A stretch of 64,000 nucleotides of DNA from Antilocapra americana (GCA_007570785.1 ML660777.1:1877845-1941844); one strand, 5' to 3'; counted from the first letter of the stretch, positions 10,870-23,275 are shown. Made by a program: numbers and translations. The notes: generated by a model not told the origin, from the letters alone.

Positions 10870-11106
10870 GTATGTAAATTGATGCAACAACTATGGAAAA
10901 CAGTATGGAACTGCCTCAAAAATTTAAAAAAAAAATAGAATTACCACATGATTCAGCAATCCCACTTTGGGGTATTTATCCAAAATAATTGATGGCAGAA
11001 TCTTGAAGAGTATTCACACTAGTGAAGATTTGGAAACAAATTAAGTGTTCACTGACTATCGAATGGGTAAAGAAAACGTGGTATACACATGCAATGGAAT
11101 ATTATG
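10870..11106 (+). mobile_element. L1 LINE ORF2 3' fragment
   Basis: Sense-orientation L1 ORF2 C-terminal coding sequence, including the segments around ATTACCACATGA, 'ggggtatttatccaaaataa' and the TACACATGCAATGGAATATTA block. It is cut off by a Bov-A insertion at 11107. I do not see its continuation beyond that SINE, so it is truncated at both ends. Confidence 0.85.
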
Positions 11107-11404
11107 CTATGCTAAGTTGCTTCAGTAGTGTCCAACTCTGTGTGACCCCATAGACGGCAGACCCCATTTCCTTCTCCAATGCATGAAAGTGAAAAGTGAA
11201 ACTGAAGGCACTCAGTCATGTCCGACTCTTTGCGACCGCATGGACTACAGCCTACCAGGCTCCTCCATCCATGCCATCTTCCAGGCAAGAGTACTGGAGT
11301 GGGTTGCCATTGCCTTCTCCAGGGGATCTTCCCCACCCAGAGACTGAAACCGGGTCAACCGCATTGTAGGCAGACAGTTTACTGTCTGAGCCACCAGGGA
11401 AGTC
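11107..11404 (-). mobile_element. Composite Bov-A/Bov-tA SINE
   Basis: Antisense. A Bov-A 3' unit (11107-11190) is followed by a complete Bov-A body and tRNA-like head ending in the complement of the canonical start (GAGCCACCAGGGAAGTCC). Confidence 0.9.
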
Positions 11405-12198
11405 CTATTTCTATAGAGCTATTCAAGTTCTTGCTATGGTACAAAATTATTGTTCTAAAATCTTCAACGATGTAAAGAAAGAAATCTTGGGAGCTACATT
11501 ATAAAGTCTCTCTGAACTGAGCTGAACTTATTGATAGTCTTATTTTTACATTAGCAGCTATCATGAAAGATTACTATATACATATATCAGGCTAACTTCA
11601 AGTCTTTTTGAATCAGTACTCATTTTGAAAGATTCTATAACAAATTTTCTAGGAACATATTTACTTCTATTAAACCTGATGAAAGATTTTCTGATATAAC
11701 AATATGTTAAAGCGAACATTTAATATCTATATTTTCAAGTGTGAAATAACTTAATACAGATGATCTATGGAAAATGTAAGAATTTAACATAGTCCTGGCA
11801 AGACTTTGTAATCCAAATCAGTGTCTTTCTTTCTCTGTATTGCTACTCCAGGCCAGGGTGATACAAAATGATGATAGAAATAATATTCAGTGATGTAGGA
11901 CTAATGGAGACAGTATTTCAAAATGCATCATGATCTAAAATAACAGCACTCAATAATTTTGCAAAATAAAATCAGAGAACTTTCATGGACACACAAAAAA
12001 AGAAGCACAACAGAGAATTCACACTTCATGGGAGGAGGAGGCTGGTCCAAAGGAGCTGCTATAACTGGCTTCAGGAAGGAGGTAGGCATATCAAACCAGG
12101 GGGTCTGAGCATCGTGCAGCCCCCAAACACTGGAGTATGTCTCCCCTAGGTCGGTGCTTAGGTTTCTCAAAACTCTGGTTCAAACTGTAGGGTTCCCT
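11405..12198. other. Unique AT-rich sequence
   Basis: No repeat family or gene recognised in about 800 bases. Confidence 0.5.
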
Positions 12199-12208
12199 CT
12201 CTTTGCCT

Positions 12209-12419
12209 CGTGGTGGTACGTCAGTCACTAAGTCATGTCCAACTCTTGCGACCCCATGCACTGTAGCCCACCAGGCTCCTCTAACCATGGGATTTCCCAG
12301 GCAAGAATACTGGCGTGGGTTGCCATTCCTTTCTTCAGGGGGTCTTCCAGACCCAGTGATCAAACCCAGGCCTTCTGTATTACAGGCAGATTCTTTACTG
12401 ATTGAGCCACCAGGGAAGC
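12209..12419 (-). mobile_element. Bov-tA SINE with 10-bp TSD
   Basis: A complete antisense copy runs from the Bov-A end ('gtcactaagtcatgtccaac') to the complement of the head ('gattgagccaccagggaagc'). CTCTTTGCCT at 12199-12208 and 12420-12429 is the TSD. Confidence 0.95.
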
Positions 12420-12429
12420 CTCTTTGCCT

Positions 12430-14169
12430 ACTGGAGGCTTAATATCCTTTTGTCTTACTATACAACCAGGACTTTGACCCAAATCAAGGTTATCTTGCTT
12501 TCTTCAAGAAGAAGCCGAGAAAGAATACCAGAGCTATCACTTTAGGGTGAATGCTTGAATATATCTTGAAAACACAAATCTCCTCTTTTTTAAACCAAAC
12601 AACACACTTAACACGGTCAATTATAAAGCCCAGGTCACGCCCTTATCTAAGGTAATGGCAGGCTCCTCAGAGGGATCCCAACTGCTCTGACAGGTAATTG
12701 AGAAACCTTAAGACAGGAGGTTAGCCTAATGTTGAGAAAGCCTTGAATGTGTTTTTTGAAAAACAAAGCCATCAGGGTTAAAATTCCTGAGAAGACAGGT
12801 CACAGCCACATTAGGAAATTCATTTGATCTTATTTACTTATGTATAAATTTCTGCTTCTTTTGTTAAAAAGATCAACTAAGTGCTTAGAAAGAAATGAGC
12901 ATATTAAAAATCACCTAGTTCTTCCTGCTTCCATCAGTACATCTGATAAAGCATTCAGAAACAAGTCTAAATTTCAGAAGGGGAAAGCTGCAGTATGTCA
13001 AGGTTAGGTTTGTGTGAATCTGAAGTGCTGGAATCCAAAATGTAAGCTGATTCGTCCACAACTGGGCAGTGGAGGCGTATACTTTAATTAAAAGGAGATT
13101 ATCGCCTTTACTTGAATTGAAATATCTCCTTACATTTGAATCCCACAGGTTGGTTAAGTTCTAGCGGAATTCAGATCCAAGAAAAATAATGAAATGTAGT
13201 GGGAAATCAATCAAATACAATCTAAATCTCATTTGGTCTAGTGTTAGTTTCAGAAAAACACTTTAATATCAAATTGAGATCTTTTCCCAAAATACCCATG
13301 TGGAGGTCTCACCTCTAGATATTTACAGGGGGGAAGGAAACCACCCAGGTTTTTTTGATGTACAACCTTAGATAGAACCCTCTGGTCTGGAAACTACTTG
13401 TTTTAAAGAGGTAACAATGCACATGACAAAGGAATAGATAACATAAACTAAAGCAAATAATAATGTAATAAATGTAAATAATTTTACCTAATAAAAATGA
13501 CAGATAATACAAGTGATTCCAAATCATGTACATAACTCAAAATAGTGGATCTAAACAAATGTAAATAGCAAACTAATATAAATAACTGTTGATTAAAAAT
13601 GACTCATCTCTTTGCTTAATAAATCACCTGTTTCTTTCTATTTAGAGGAAAGAGGATGACAGTTCTAAAAGTTTCTGCCCATTGACCTAAAGAACTGATA
13701 TACTCTTTATAATATTTTAAGTCAGTTGTTTGAATACTTTTTGGCCACACCTTAGAAGTAGGACCTAAGGTTTGAGTAGAGCAGCATCATGGAAGATTTG
13801 GATTTACAAATGTTTGACTAGGCATAAAGAAAGTAGAAACTGCTGCTGTGCACAAAGCATAATTTCCATGATGCTTTTCCCCCAGTTTATCGTGGACAGG
13901 CAGATCTTTAAAACCAAATAATCAACCAGAGAAATCACTGAAGATCTTAGTTTGCCGTTCAGTGTGTTCTCATAAGCCTGATGCTGCACTCGAAATTCTC
14001 TGAAGGCTCAAGCAGCGGATGACCCACAGGCTGAGTCCTGACCACAGGTGGCTGTGGGGGTGTGATCCACCCTCCACAGGATGTGAAACAAAAGACTTAA
14101 AAAAAATTATTTTCAGAAATTTCAAATCACAAGATTTCATGTATAAATATTCTAATTAATGGCTTCTCT
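12430..14169. other. Unique sequence, 1.7 kb
   Basis: No interspersed repeat or gene is recognised. A small inverted repeat (AAGGAGAT near 13092 and ATCTCCTT near 13125) could form a weak hairpin. Confidence 0.5.
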
Positions 14170-14528
14170 TTAAAAATGTAACAAAACAGAAAAAGATTCA
14201 CAGATACGGAGAACAAACTAGTGATCACCACCAGTGGGGAGAGGGCTGGAGGGAGGATCAGAGGGGTGAGGGGGATTAAGAGGTACAAACCACGAGGTAT
14301 AAAAAAGTGAGACATAACATACAGCACAGGAAATATAGTCAATATTTTATAATAACTTTATAAGGAGTGTAATCTATAAAAATATCAATTCACTGTGCTG
14401 TACACTTGAAATTAACATTATTACATGTTATTGTCATTCAGTCGCTAAGTTGTGTCTGACTCTGTGATTCCAAGCTCCTCTGTCCTCTATGACTCCATAT
14501 CAACTATACGTCAATTAAAAAAATTTTA
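14170..14528 (+). mobile_element. L1 LINE 3' end, interrupted by Bov-A piece
   Basis: Ruminant-type L1 3' sequence in sense orientation: the 'gattcacagatacggagaac' block, 'cagcacaggaaatatagtca', 'tgtgctgtacacttgaaatt'. The end (TATCAACTATACGTCAATT plus A-run) resumes at about 14498 after a small Bov-A fragment at 14430-14497. Confidence 0.85.
14430..14497 (-). mobile_element. Bov-A SINE fragment nested in L1
   Basis: A short antisense Bov-A piece ('gtcattcagtcgctaagttg' and 'caagctcctctgtcctctat'), internally deleted, sits between two parts of the L1 3' end. Confidence 0.8.
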
Positions 14529-15084
14529 ATCGAAGGTTGTACCACCTCTGGGCAAAGCTGCAATCAGGGGTGGCCAGACAGACACTTGCGCTCAATTTGG
14601 GTTTTTTTAATCTCGGGATTGCTTCACTCATCCACAGAACCTTGTTTACTCTTTGTGGACGCTGACTTTGTAAAACCTGCAGATGAATGTTTAGATGCAT
14701 TTTTCAGGCCATTATGGGCATTATTCCACCCTCTGCTATAGAAATGTTCATAACTCTTAATATATGTAAAATATCTGAAAATAATAAGCACATAACAAAC
14801 TCTCAAAAGGTGTCAGCTGACATCATTATCATATACCATATTATCTCTTTCTCCATCCTCCTCAGCTTATATCATTACTTTCTATATTTTTTTTAGAAAT
14901 CTCTTCTGGAGATGAGACTATAAAATAGTCAGTGTCCTGGCTTTTGCATAAATGTAAACACATATGTTCACATGTACTCACATAATATAGGTGAAATTTC
15001 AGATATGTATGTGTGTACACATAATGGGGAAAAGTTGGTTGAGAGAATCCTGGTTTTTTATTCATCCCACTCTATTTCTTTTCT
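14529..15084. other. Unique sequence
   Basis: No recognised repeat or gene in about 550 bases. Confidence 0.5.
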
Positions 15085-15226
15085 AAAATTTTAAAATTTG
15101 TATTTACCTGTTTATTTTGAGTGTGCCATTTAGCATGTGGGATCTGAATGCCCATCACAGATTGAACTCACACCCCGTACAGGGCAAGGGCAGAGTCTTA
15201 ACCACTGGACCACCAGGGAAGTCTCT
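15085..15226 (-). mobile_element. CHR-2-type tRNA-Glu SINE
   Basis: An antisense copy. It has the complement of the GCATGTGGGATC region, 'agagtcttaaccactggacc' and the closing ACCAGGGAAGTC, which is the complement of the head start. Confidence 0.85.
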
Positions 15227-16614
15227 CCCATTATATTTCAACTGAGGGGCAGAAAAGCCCAACTCTAACACCAGCCCAACTCTCTTTCTTTTTCAAACCT
15301 ATATATCATGTATACTTTAAGCCTCCTTTAGAGGATTGCTTTTATTTTAAAACTTCAGACATTTACTGAAACAAGTAATGTAAATTCATCACTATCTTAA
15401 AAGGAGGGACTGCTTTTACTAAGATGTGCCATCAGACAAACACTGCCTTTAGCATTCTAGCGAAACAACACACAATGGAGGCAAAAATATGCTCCAAAGT
15501 CAATACATCTTATTACAGTCATCCTGCAATAGTGTAGGATCAAGATGATTAAATTCACAGCTCAAATAAACAGTGTGCAAATTAGTTCTTGAAGGGAGTG
15601 GCACAATAATACCTGGAGCGTAAAAAGAGGAAATGAGCTTTAATTAAGTGTTGGCCAATGAAATCCTACCAGAAAAGCAAAATGAAAATGGAAAACACAA
15701 AGTCCAGCCTGTCTAAGGATGTGAAGGATAAGCTGTCAAATATGAAAAACTCTGACTGAAAAAAAAGTGTGAGTATTTACTATACATAATATATACCATA
15801 ACATATATATAATAAATAATATTGCATCATATGTTATATAAAATACATATGTATTTTAAAATTAATCTAACCAGAGATCAACCTTCTCTTTTTCTAATAT
15901 TTACTAAAATATTGACTCCTCTTTTTAGTTTTCATAATACTATTATTTCATAGGGAGGAATTCAAAACCCAAATAGGACTGATGTGTCTTTTTCAGTTAA
16001 TATGAATAAATAAATGTCTTGAGATATTTAAAAGATCAATGAGTTTGAGAATAACCAACAGATTAAAATTTGTACCTTCAATCAGGACATGATGTGTTAA
16101 GAAAGAAAAATGAGACACAAAAGAGAAACTCAATTTTTGGACTAAATACTAAGACACATGCTTAAAGATTAATTTTTAAATATATTATTTTTAAGTTTCT
16201 CTTGGTTGATATGTGAAAAATGTAGTCTTTGTCTGAAACGGCCTTGCGAGTTATCCTCAATGCTCAAATCCATAAAAATGTGCTTTCAAAAAAAGATATG
16301 CCAACAATTGATACAACCATGCTAATCCTTTGCCTTCCTGTGATTACGTACATCTGTGTGTTAACTCTCCTGAGTTACACAGGGCATAACTGCTGTTCAA
16401 TGAATATAAACTGTATAAATTATCTGTTATTCTGGAAAATAAGACTTTCTCATTTATGATATTTTCAACACTTCAAATCAAGGAGATAATTTTGTGGTAA
16501 AATTTCAGTCAGTATAATTAAAGTATGTAAAATGACTGATTTATTCGGCACTTATTATACTTATGATACTAGTAACAGGAAACCTTACATACCACTGACT
16601 AAGTGAAGACATTA
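15227..16614. other. Unique AT-rich sequence, 1.4 kb
   Basis: No recognised repeat or gene. 15775-15865 is an AT-rich low-complexity stretch built on TATAT and ATAATA. A 76-codon open frame at 16229-16459 has no supportable homology. Confidence 0.5.
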
Positions 16615-16805
16615 TACTACATACCTAACATGTATCAGCTTTGGTCTGTACAACAACCCTGAATGAGGCTGGTAATAATACCATCCTCATTTTAATGATG
16701 AGGAAACTGAGACCTTCGCTGTGACGTAACTTGCCTTGTGTCACCCTGCTAAAGGGTGGCAGAATCAGGATTTGAAGGGACACAGTGTGCCCCAGAGCCT
16801 CTTCT
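16615..16805 (+). mobile_element. MIR SINE
   Basis: Sense MIR: 'gtctgtacaacaaccctgaa', 'catcctcattttaatgatga', GGAAACTGAGACC, and the 'ggtggcagaatcaggatttg' block. Confidence 0.88.
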
Positions 16806-16837
16806 CTTAATTATGTGTCAGACGTTACAATAAAATC

Positions 16838-17045
16838 TTGTGATGGTTAATTTCAGGTATCAACTTGACTGGATCATAGGATACCCAGATATTTGGTTAA
16901 ACATCATTCTGGGCAAGTTTGGGAAGGTTTTTCTGGATGAGATTAACATTTGAATTGGTAATGGTAAAGCAGATTGATTTCTGCAATATGGAAGGACCTC
17001 ATCCAATCTGCTGAAGGTCTGAAGAGAACCCCACACGGATTAAAA
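16838..17045 (+). mobile_element. Old mammalian interspersed repeat, family not named
   Basis: The blocks 'ggtatcaacttgactggatc', 'cccagatatttggttaaaca' and 'ctggatgagattaacatttg' belong to a widely dispersed old mammalian repeat that I recognise but cannot name with confidence. The orientation given assumes this strand is sense. Confidence 0.55.
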
Positions 17046-17053
17046 CTGAATTC

Positions 17054-17075
17054 TTTTTTTTTTTTTTTTTTTTTT
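17054..17075 (+). repeat. Poly(T) tract, 22 bases
   Basis: An uninterrupted T run directly upstream of the BovB fragment. It could be the complement of a poly(A) tail from a lost element, or a simple expansion. Confidence 0.9.
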
Positions 17076-17077
17076 AC

Positions 17078-17860
17078 AGAGAGTACATCAAGGCTGTATA
17101 TTGTCACCCTGTTTATTCAACTTCTATGCAACAAATATCATGTGAGATGCTGGGCTGGAAGAATCACAAGCTGGAATCAAGATTGCCAGGAGAAATATCA
17201 ACAACATCAGATATGCAGATGATACTGCTCTAATGGCAGAAAGCAAAGAGGAACTAAAGAGACTCATGATGAGGGTGAAAAAGCTGGCTTAAAACTCAGC
17301 ATTCAAAAAACTAAGATCATGGCATCTGATCCCATCACTTCATGGCAAATAGATGGGGAAAAAGTGGAAACAGTGGCAGATTTTATTTTCTTGGGCTCCA
17401 AGATCACTGCAGATGGTGACTGCAGCCATGAAATTAAAAGACTCTTTCTCCTTGGAGGAAAAGCTATGACAAATCTAGACAGCATATTAAAAAATAGAGA
17501 CATCACTTTGCCAGCAAAGGTCCATCTACTCAAAGCTATGCTTTTTCCAGTAGTCATGTACGGATGTGAGAGTTGGCCCATAAATAAGGCTGTGTGCCAG
17601 AGAATTGATGCTTTTGAACTGTGGAGAAGACTCTTGAGAGTCCCTTGGACTCCAAGGAGATCAAACCAGCCAATCTGAAAGGAGATCAATCCTGAATATT
17701 TATTGGAAGGACTGATACCAAAGTTGAAGCTCTAATACTTTGGCCACCTGATATGAAGAGCTGTCTCATTGGAAAAGACCCTGATGCTGGGAAAGATTGA
17801 GGGCAGGTGGAGAAGAGGGTGACAGAGGATGAGATGGTTGGAAGGTATCACTGACTCAGT
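17078..17860 (+). mobile_element. BovB (RTE) LINE, 3' half
   Basis: A sense copy starting in the reverse-transcriptase motif B/C interval ('catcaaggctgtatattgtc') and ending near 'gaaggtatcactgactcagt', short of the normal 3' tail. It retains the YADD catalytic motif at 17212-17223. A short deletion in the 'agggtgaaaaagctggctta' region (compare 24417-24451) shifts the frame afterwards. Confidence 0.92.
17319..17678 (+). pseudogene. BovB ORF remnant, 119 codons
   Basis: Open frame of the post-catalytic part of BovB (DFIFLGSKITADGDC, SHEIKRLFLLGGKAMTNLDS, RRLLRVPWTPRRSN). A stop follows at 17676. The YADD motif lies upstream in another phase because of a deletion near 17278. Inactive. Confidence 0.85.
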
Positions 17861-17864
17861 ATTA

Positions 17865-17901
17865 GTCACATTTTTACAGGTACGTCACATTTTTATAGGT
17901 A
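17865..17901 (+). repeat. 18-bp tandem duplication
   Basis: GTCACATTTTTACAGGTA at 17865-17882 is repeated as GTCACATTTTTATAGGTA at 17884-17901, one substitution apart and separated by a single base, at the right edge of the BovB fragment. Confidence 0.85.
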
Positions 17902-17909
17902 TTTCAAAA

Positions 17910-17995
17910 TGATGTCCAAAGTTATATTGCTAGGCAACAGCTTTCACAGCCAGGATTTGAATCCAAGTCTAAACCCAGACTCCATACACTTTTGA
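17910..17995 (+). mobile_element. MIR SINE fragment (3' part)
   Basis: 'gctaggcaacagctttcaca' followed by 'gccaggatttgaatccaagt' matches the MIR block that normally reads gctagtaagtggcagagc and then gatttgaaccc. Confidence 0.6.
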
Positions 17996-19359
17996 CATAA
18001 TTGTGGTACCCCTCTGAACATCAGAATACTGATGAGAAGGTTTCAGGCAAAAGAAAACATCAACTCCTTGGTCTTTCTAGAAATTCCCTAATTCTATTAT
18101 ACAACAGTGACCCATTAGACATCTCTATAGATAACTGCATACCTTGAAACTGCAGTGAACTCCCCCTTAAATGGAAAATAATATGAAGACTTATTTTTTA
18201 ATTATAAAATAGATCATATAGCCTCTGAAACTTTTAAGAGTCCATATTATCTTAATTTTTAATTAAATCAGTGATATTCCAACCAATCATATCTAGCTCT
18301 TTTAGCTCTTGTTCAGAAATCTCACTATCTCTATTTTGATTACAGATCCTTTATCCCTTGAAACTGAGAGGGCAGAGGTAAATTAATTAGAAATACTTTG
18401 GCTTTTAGACGAGTTCTTAGACTACAGTAGTTACATTACAGTGAGCAGTAATAGAGACCAGCCATCCCTTCACACACATAACAAAATAGTTATTTCTGAT
18501 AACAATCAAAAGCTACCAGAAAAAAACCCTCTCCTAACATTCTGTGCCATTATAATAGCTGCCTTTGACAACTAAATACCAAGCAATCAAAACAAATGTT
18601 AATTAGTACCCAGCATTTACTATTCATAGAGATAGGCCATCATCTGTTAATTATCAGACCAATAACAGAGTATTGATCTACAATTTGTCAACGTGGAAAT
18701 AATTGAAACCAGTAAAAGAAGAGTAGGATCTTTCAGTAAACAATAGGCTCTCATCACAGAAATGCTTAGCCAGCTCTTCTATTGTATGTTACCCTCTTCA
18801 TCAATAAGTGCTTTTCATATAATTGTCTCTCTCTCAGTGGTGCTGGTTTTTTAAAACAAAAATTATGTGATTTAGTGAGAACATATTAGGCACATATATC
18901 ATGTTGGCAGCCAATATCAAGTCATGATGGAATTAAGGGAGTCAATACCAGGCAGAAGTCATACAGTCGGTGTTCCTAGGTGCTTGTACCTCAAAAGACT
19001 GCTAGTTAAGTTTGCTTTTCATCCATTTAAAAAACATTTACTGAGTGCCAACCATGTGGTGGTCTCTAGATGTGGATTTAATTATTTGGGTATATACTTT
19101 CATGTGCTAAGTCCTAATATTTAATACAAAGACACAGAAAGTAGTCAGCTGCAGAAAAAGAGGCAAAAACCACTACTGGCTTTGTCTTCAAAGTCTTTAG
19201 TCAATGGAAGGTTAGTTATCAATCTAAAGGAAAAAAACAGATTCCACTGGAACACTGTCTTGAAACATACTCCTTTACCTATTACCCCTTCTTCAGTCAT
19301 CTTTTCTTCTAAGACTAATGATTTTGCAAGGAAATGCAACATGGAAAGGCTAAAACCAT

Positions 19360-19378
19360 GTTTAGCTTAAAGCTAAAC
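19360..19378. repeat. 19-bp near-perfect palindrome
   Basis: GTTTAGCTT, a central A, then AAGCTAAAC: two 9-base arms complementary throughout. It could form a tight cruciform or bind a dimeric factor. Short palindromes of this size also occur by chance in AT-rich DNA. Confidence 0.85.
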
Positions 19379-22032
19379 CATGCTTTAAGGCATGGATATA
19401 GAGTCAAATCCTCTCTGACAGAAAGAAGCTATCACCATGCCTATCAAAGTTGCTCAGTTTCTTAGGGGAGAAATTTATATCATAGGGAAAAAACAAAATT
19501 TTGGTTATAAACATGAGTTAAGATGGAAATGCCTATTTTTATTAATACCTAATTCTTGGTCCTGTCCATTTTGGAAGGAGGAAGGAGAACAAGGATAAAT
19601 TCAAATTTCAAGGAATTAGAAATTAACTCAAGCAGCTGATAATTAACACTGTCCCAGGAAAGGAATGGCCCTTTTCCAGCTGTGGGGACAGGCCAAATGT
19701 TTTTAACTCTATGAAATCTCAGCAGCTCACCTTCAAATTGGCTTTACAACAGCTTTTCTGCAATAACCATATGTGCCCATTTTCTGCCTGAAGAATTTCC
19801 ATTTTAAATCTCAGAAAATCATGAATCATAATGGAAATTCTGACATAACATTACCTATAGCAGCACTTGGAGAAGGGAGGAGAGAATGAAATAATTGTAA
19901 TGGTTATCAAAGGTCTACCTGGAGAATTCAATGGCTAAATGGATAACCCTTTGACTTTTCACCCCTGAGACTGTAGTTGGGATTCAAGTCGACTGCAGTG
20001 ACTAAAAAATCATTTTGCCCACTGATGTGAGAAAGGCCCAAAGTGAAATGAGAATTGTGGTCTCAGCCCAGTTGTTTCAGGGCTGTATTTCCAAATCACA
20101 AAACCAGAGCAAACGAGCATTCTCTGCAAAGATATATACAAAACTCAACGCTTCTAGGAAAAGAGAAAAGGGTATAAGGTACAAACCAATTTTAATGAAC
20201 TATGACTCATACAAATATACAACCCAAGCAAAATCTTGTTATAAAACATATACATTTAAAAAAGCCTTTGGCTATTTAATCACTGACATCCTTTCAAATT
20301 CTATATTATGTCATTAGTCCTTTTGATATGAGCTGCTAAATGTTAATGTGGAAAATGGTAAATCCACTCAACTACTTGAGCGAAAAATATTTGCAGTTTC
20401 CATGGAACTCACTTCCATGATAAAAGAAATAAAACCTAGAAACATCAAAATGTAGGCAGCGTGATATACCTATGACTGAGATGGAATCAGCTGACAACTA
20501 AAGAAATACACAGAAGCTTCCAGGAATGCTTAAGGCCTTTCTTAAATGAAGGAATTCATATCCCTAGCAGGTTTCGAGAAAAATACCTTGCTAAATTACA
20601 AATTACAACCAGCTCTGTGTTTCTTTTAGAGTGAATAACTCATTTGTCCCTTAAATCCTTTCTCTATATCTGATGTAAAACTGCTTCTCACAACAGGTGC
20701 TTATCCATATAAATGACTCTCTGGATTCTACTGGAGAACAACTGATTAGAGCAGAGGAGAAGGGAAAGATAGGGCATCAGTGCCAGATACCCTCGAACAA
20801 GATTTCAAAAACAAATACCCTGGCAAAAAATATTATTACACTGGGGAAAACAAGACCCATTCCACCAAAAGTAAATCTGAAGCTCAGTCGAGTAATATAT
20901 TCATTTTTCATAGTCCGTTACATGCAACATTTCTGCCTCATCATTTTCAACTATTTCAGGAGATGAAGCTCTTACCTTGACACAATTTTTGTGTTTACTA
21001 TAGACTTTCTGCAAGAATTCAGGCTTCATAAAGTGACAGCAATTAGGCCTTTGGTTCCATTTTTCAATAGATGACATTACTGAGCTCCCCTATTTCAAGT
21101 TCTGTATTTGATTTAATTAGATGAGACAATTATTAGCAAACTTAACACACAACAATATGTGAAAGAAACTGCAGAATCAGTTGGCATGCCCTGTGTATGA
21201 GGAAGATTGTCAAGTAATGCTCCTTTTAAGACTCCTGATTAGAAGGCTGTGATTGCAATCACTAATTCTTTACTCAAGGGTCACCCAATTGTTCAGATGG
21301 CCTGTAAATTCCAATTACAAAGCAAGATGAGGATGTTGGCCGATGGTCGTTTTTCTGAAATCCAATCCACTTTTAAAGTACACTGCCTTCCAATAATTGC
21401 TTCTCATCAGTTCTTCATTTAATAGTAACATTTTATGATTTTGAGTTTTCATTGAAAAAAATCTCATTAGTCCACAAAGCACTGGGCTTGGGTAAGTTGT
21501 CATATCACCAAATGTCTTGCTTTCCAGTTGCAAACCTCAGAATTTATAAATTTCAGAAATACTGTGATCAGTCTGTTTCCCTTGCTGTCACTTGTTTACT
21601 TAACAAGTGTAAAGACATGTAGGTCCTGCTTCTTAATATGCTACTCACATAATTCTTTATTATTGACAGCCCTTTGCTCCACAAATACAGAAAGTGAAAT
21701 GAATGATAACTAGTCACTCCAAATTCCATGGGTTGCTTTGCTATTGGAGCCAAGAAAAAAAAAATGAAAGAATGAATGATTCATGGAAAAGCAGTGCATT
21801 CAGGACACTTTTCTGTAGTGACTGGAGAGCAAAAGGGAGTGTTGAGTGCTAAAATGTAATTCTAAACATGGATTATTCACTGGGCAACTAATCAATGGCA
21901 AGAGAGGTTAGGGAGGCAGAGAGAGTACAAAACAGAGAATAAAAGAAACAGATTTTCAAAGTTTGACTGCCAATGTTTCAATGTTTTGCTAAGTCACTGA
22001 AAATCGTGTCTGATATTTTTGCCCTAAGCTTA

Positions 22033-22110
22033 TTTGCCATAAACATCTTTGCCAAAAATGATTTCCCTGAATAACCAACTGGCTGTAAGGAATTTTTTTT
22101 TTCTTTTGGT
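22033..22110. repeat. Left arm of an inverted-repeat pair
   Basis: The reverse complement of this arm matches 23276-23345. The core TGGCAAA(G/A)ATGTTT(A/G)TGGCAA(A/G)T agrees except at the purine positions, preceded by a shared CCTTAC and CA(G/A)T(T)-GTTA stretch. A younger L1 lies between the arms. It is probably a terminal inverted repeat of an old DNA transposon whose family I cannot name. Confidence 0.6.
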
Positions 22111-22461
22111 TTAACAGTTTGGTTTCAACTATTCCATTCTAGTTACAGAACTTACTGATGGCTTCATTAGTTGACAGATGATAATTTGTCCCAAATTTTG
22201 ATCTCTTATTTTGAAGCACATTACATTGGAGGAGAAAGAGGTTGAGGCTTGGAAGGGACAGAGTTGAACCCACATTTCCCACAGAACTTTGGAACATCTA
22301 TCAAAGGATGTGTGACAATATGTCAAGAACACAAACAACAGTGAAGAGGCTTTCATAATGCAGTAGAAAGCTCAATTACAAATACGGATCCTGGTGTTTA
22401 GAAACTGACACCCCTCTTAAACGAAAGAAAAACTTTCAGCAAACAGAAAATGTTCAGTGCT

Positions 22462-23011
22462 CTATACACAGTAGCCAAGACATGGAAACAAGATAAATTT
22501 CCATTAAAAGATGAATGGATAGCGAAGATGTATGTGCACAGGTGTATAGGTACAGTGGAATACTAGTTAGCCATAAAAAAGAATTAAATAATGTCATTTG
22601 CAGCAACACAGATGGACCTAGCGATTAGCATACTAAGTAAAATAACTCAGAAAGACAAATACCAGATGGTATCACTTGTATTTGGAATCTGAAATATGAC
22701 ATAAATGAACTTATCTACAAAACGGAAACAGACTCACGGACATAGAGAACAGATTTGTGGTTGCTGAAGAAGAAGTGAAGTGGAGAAGGGATGGAGTGAG
22801 ACCTTCAGATTAGCAGATGCAAACTATTATACAAAGAATAGATAAACAATAACCTACTGTATAGCACAGGGAATGATATTCAATGTCCTGGGACAAACCA
22901 TTATGGAAAAGAATGGATATATGCATAACTGAATCACTTTGCTATACAGCAGAAATTAATACAATGTTGTAAATCAACTATATATCAATAAAATAAATTT
23001 TTTAAGAAGAA
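22462..23011 (+). mobile_element. L1 LINE 3' end, 5'-truncated
   Basis: Sense L1 ORF2 C-terminal coding region plus 3' UTR: 'gtggaatactagttagccat', 'gcagcaacacagatggacct', 'ctactgtatagcacagggaa', 'gctatacagcagaaattaat' and a short A-rich tail. Probable TSD: the GTTCAGTGCT neighbourhood (22452-22461) and GTACAGTGCT (about 23016-23026). Inactive. Confidence 0.9.
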
Positions 23012-23275
23012 AAAAAGTACAGTGCTGAATGAGGAGATGAATCAACAAACAAAAATAAATAGATAGATGAATAGAGTATAACACTGAATGAAACGACTTG
23101 GAAGACAAATACTTATGTACAACCCATAAGATAAAATCAATTGTCTGCATAGTATTGTCATGAATCTACACACATCTTAAATGTACTCAAATATTTTGTA
23201 TTTTGCATTAAAGCCTTCCTATGTCTCAGCATCCCCTTTTTAATGACCCTCTTTTTAAAATTATTTTATCTTTTA

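Larger units (their letters stand above)
17996..22446. other. 4.4-kb stretch nearly free of interspersed repeats
   Basis: This is the longest stretch without any clear SINE or LINE, in a window that otherwise has one every 1-2 kb. Only a short L2/MIR-like scrap ('catttactgagtgccaacca', near 19030) and one inverted-repeat arm at 22033-22110 are seen. It is rich in TAATT/ATTA homeodomain-type cores (for example 18590-18690 and 21100-21300). No gene is supported: open frames reach only about 100 codons without recognisable domains. Confidence 0.55.

Noticed and set aside
15775..15865. AT-rich tract as a replication origin or matrix attachment site
   Set aside because: Composition alone is not specific; similar AT-rich tracts occur throughout the window.
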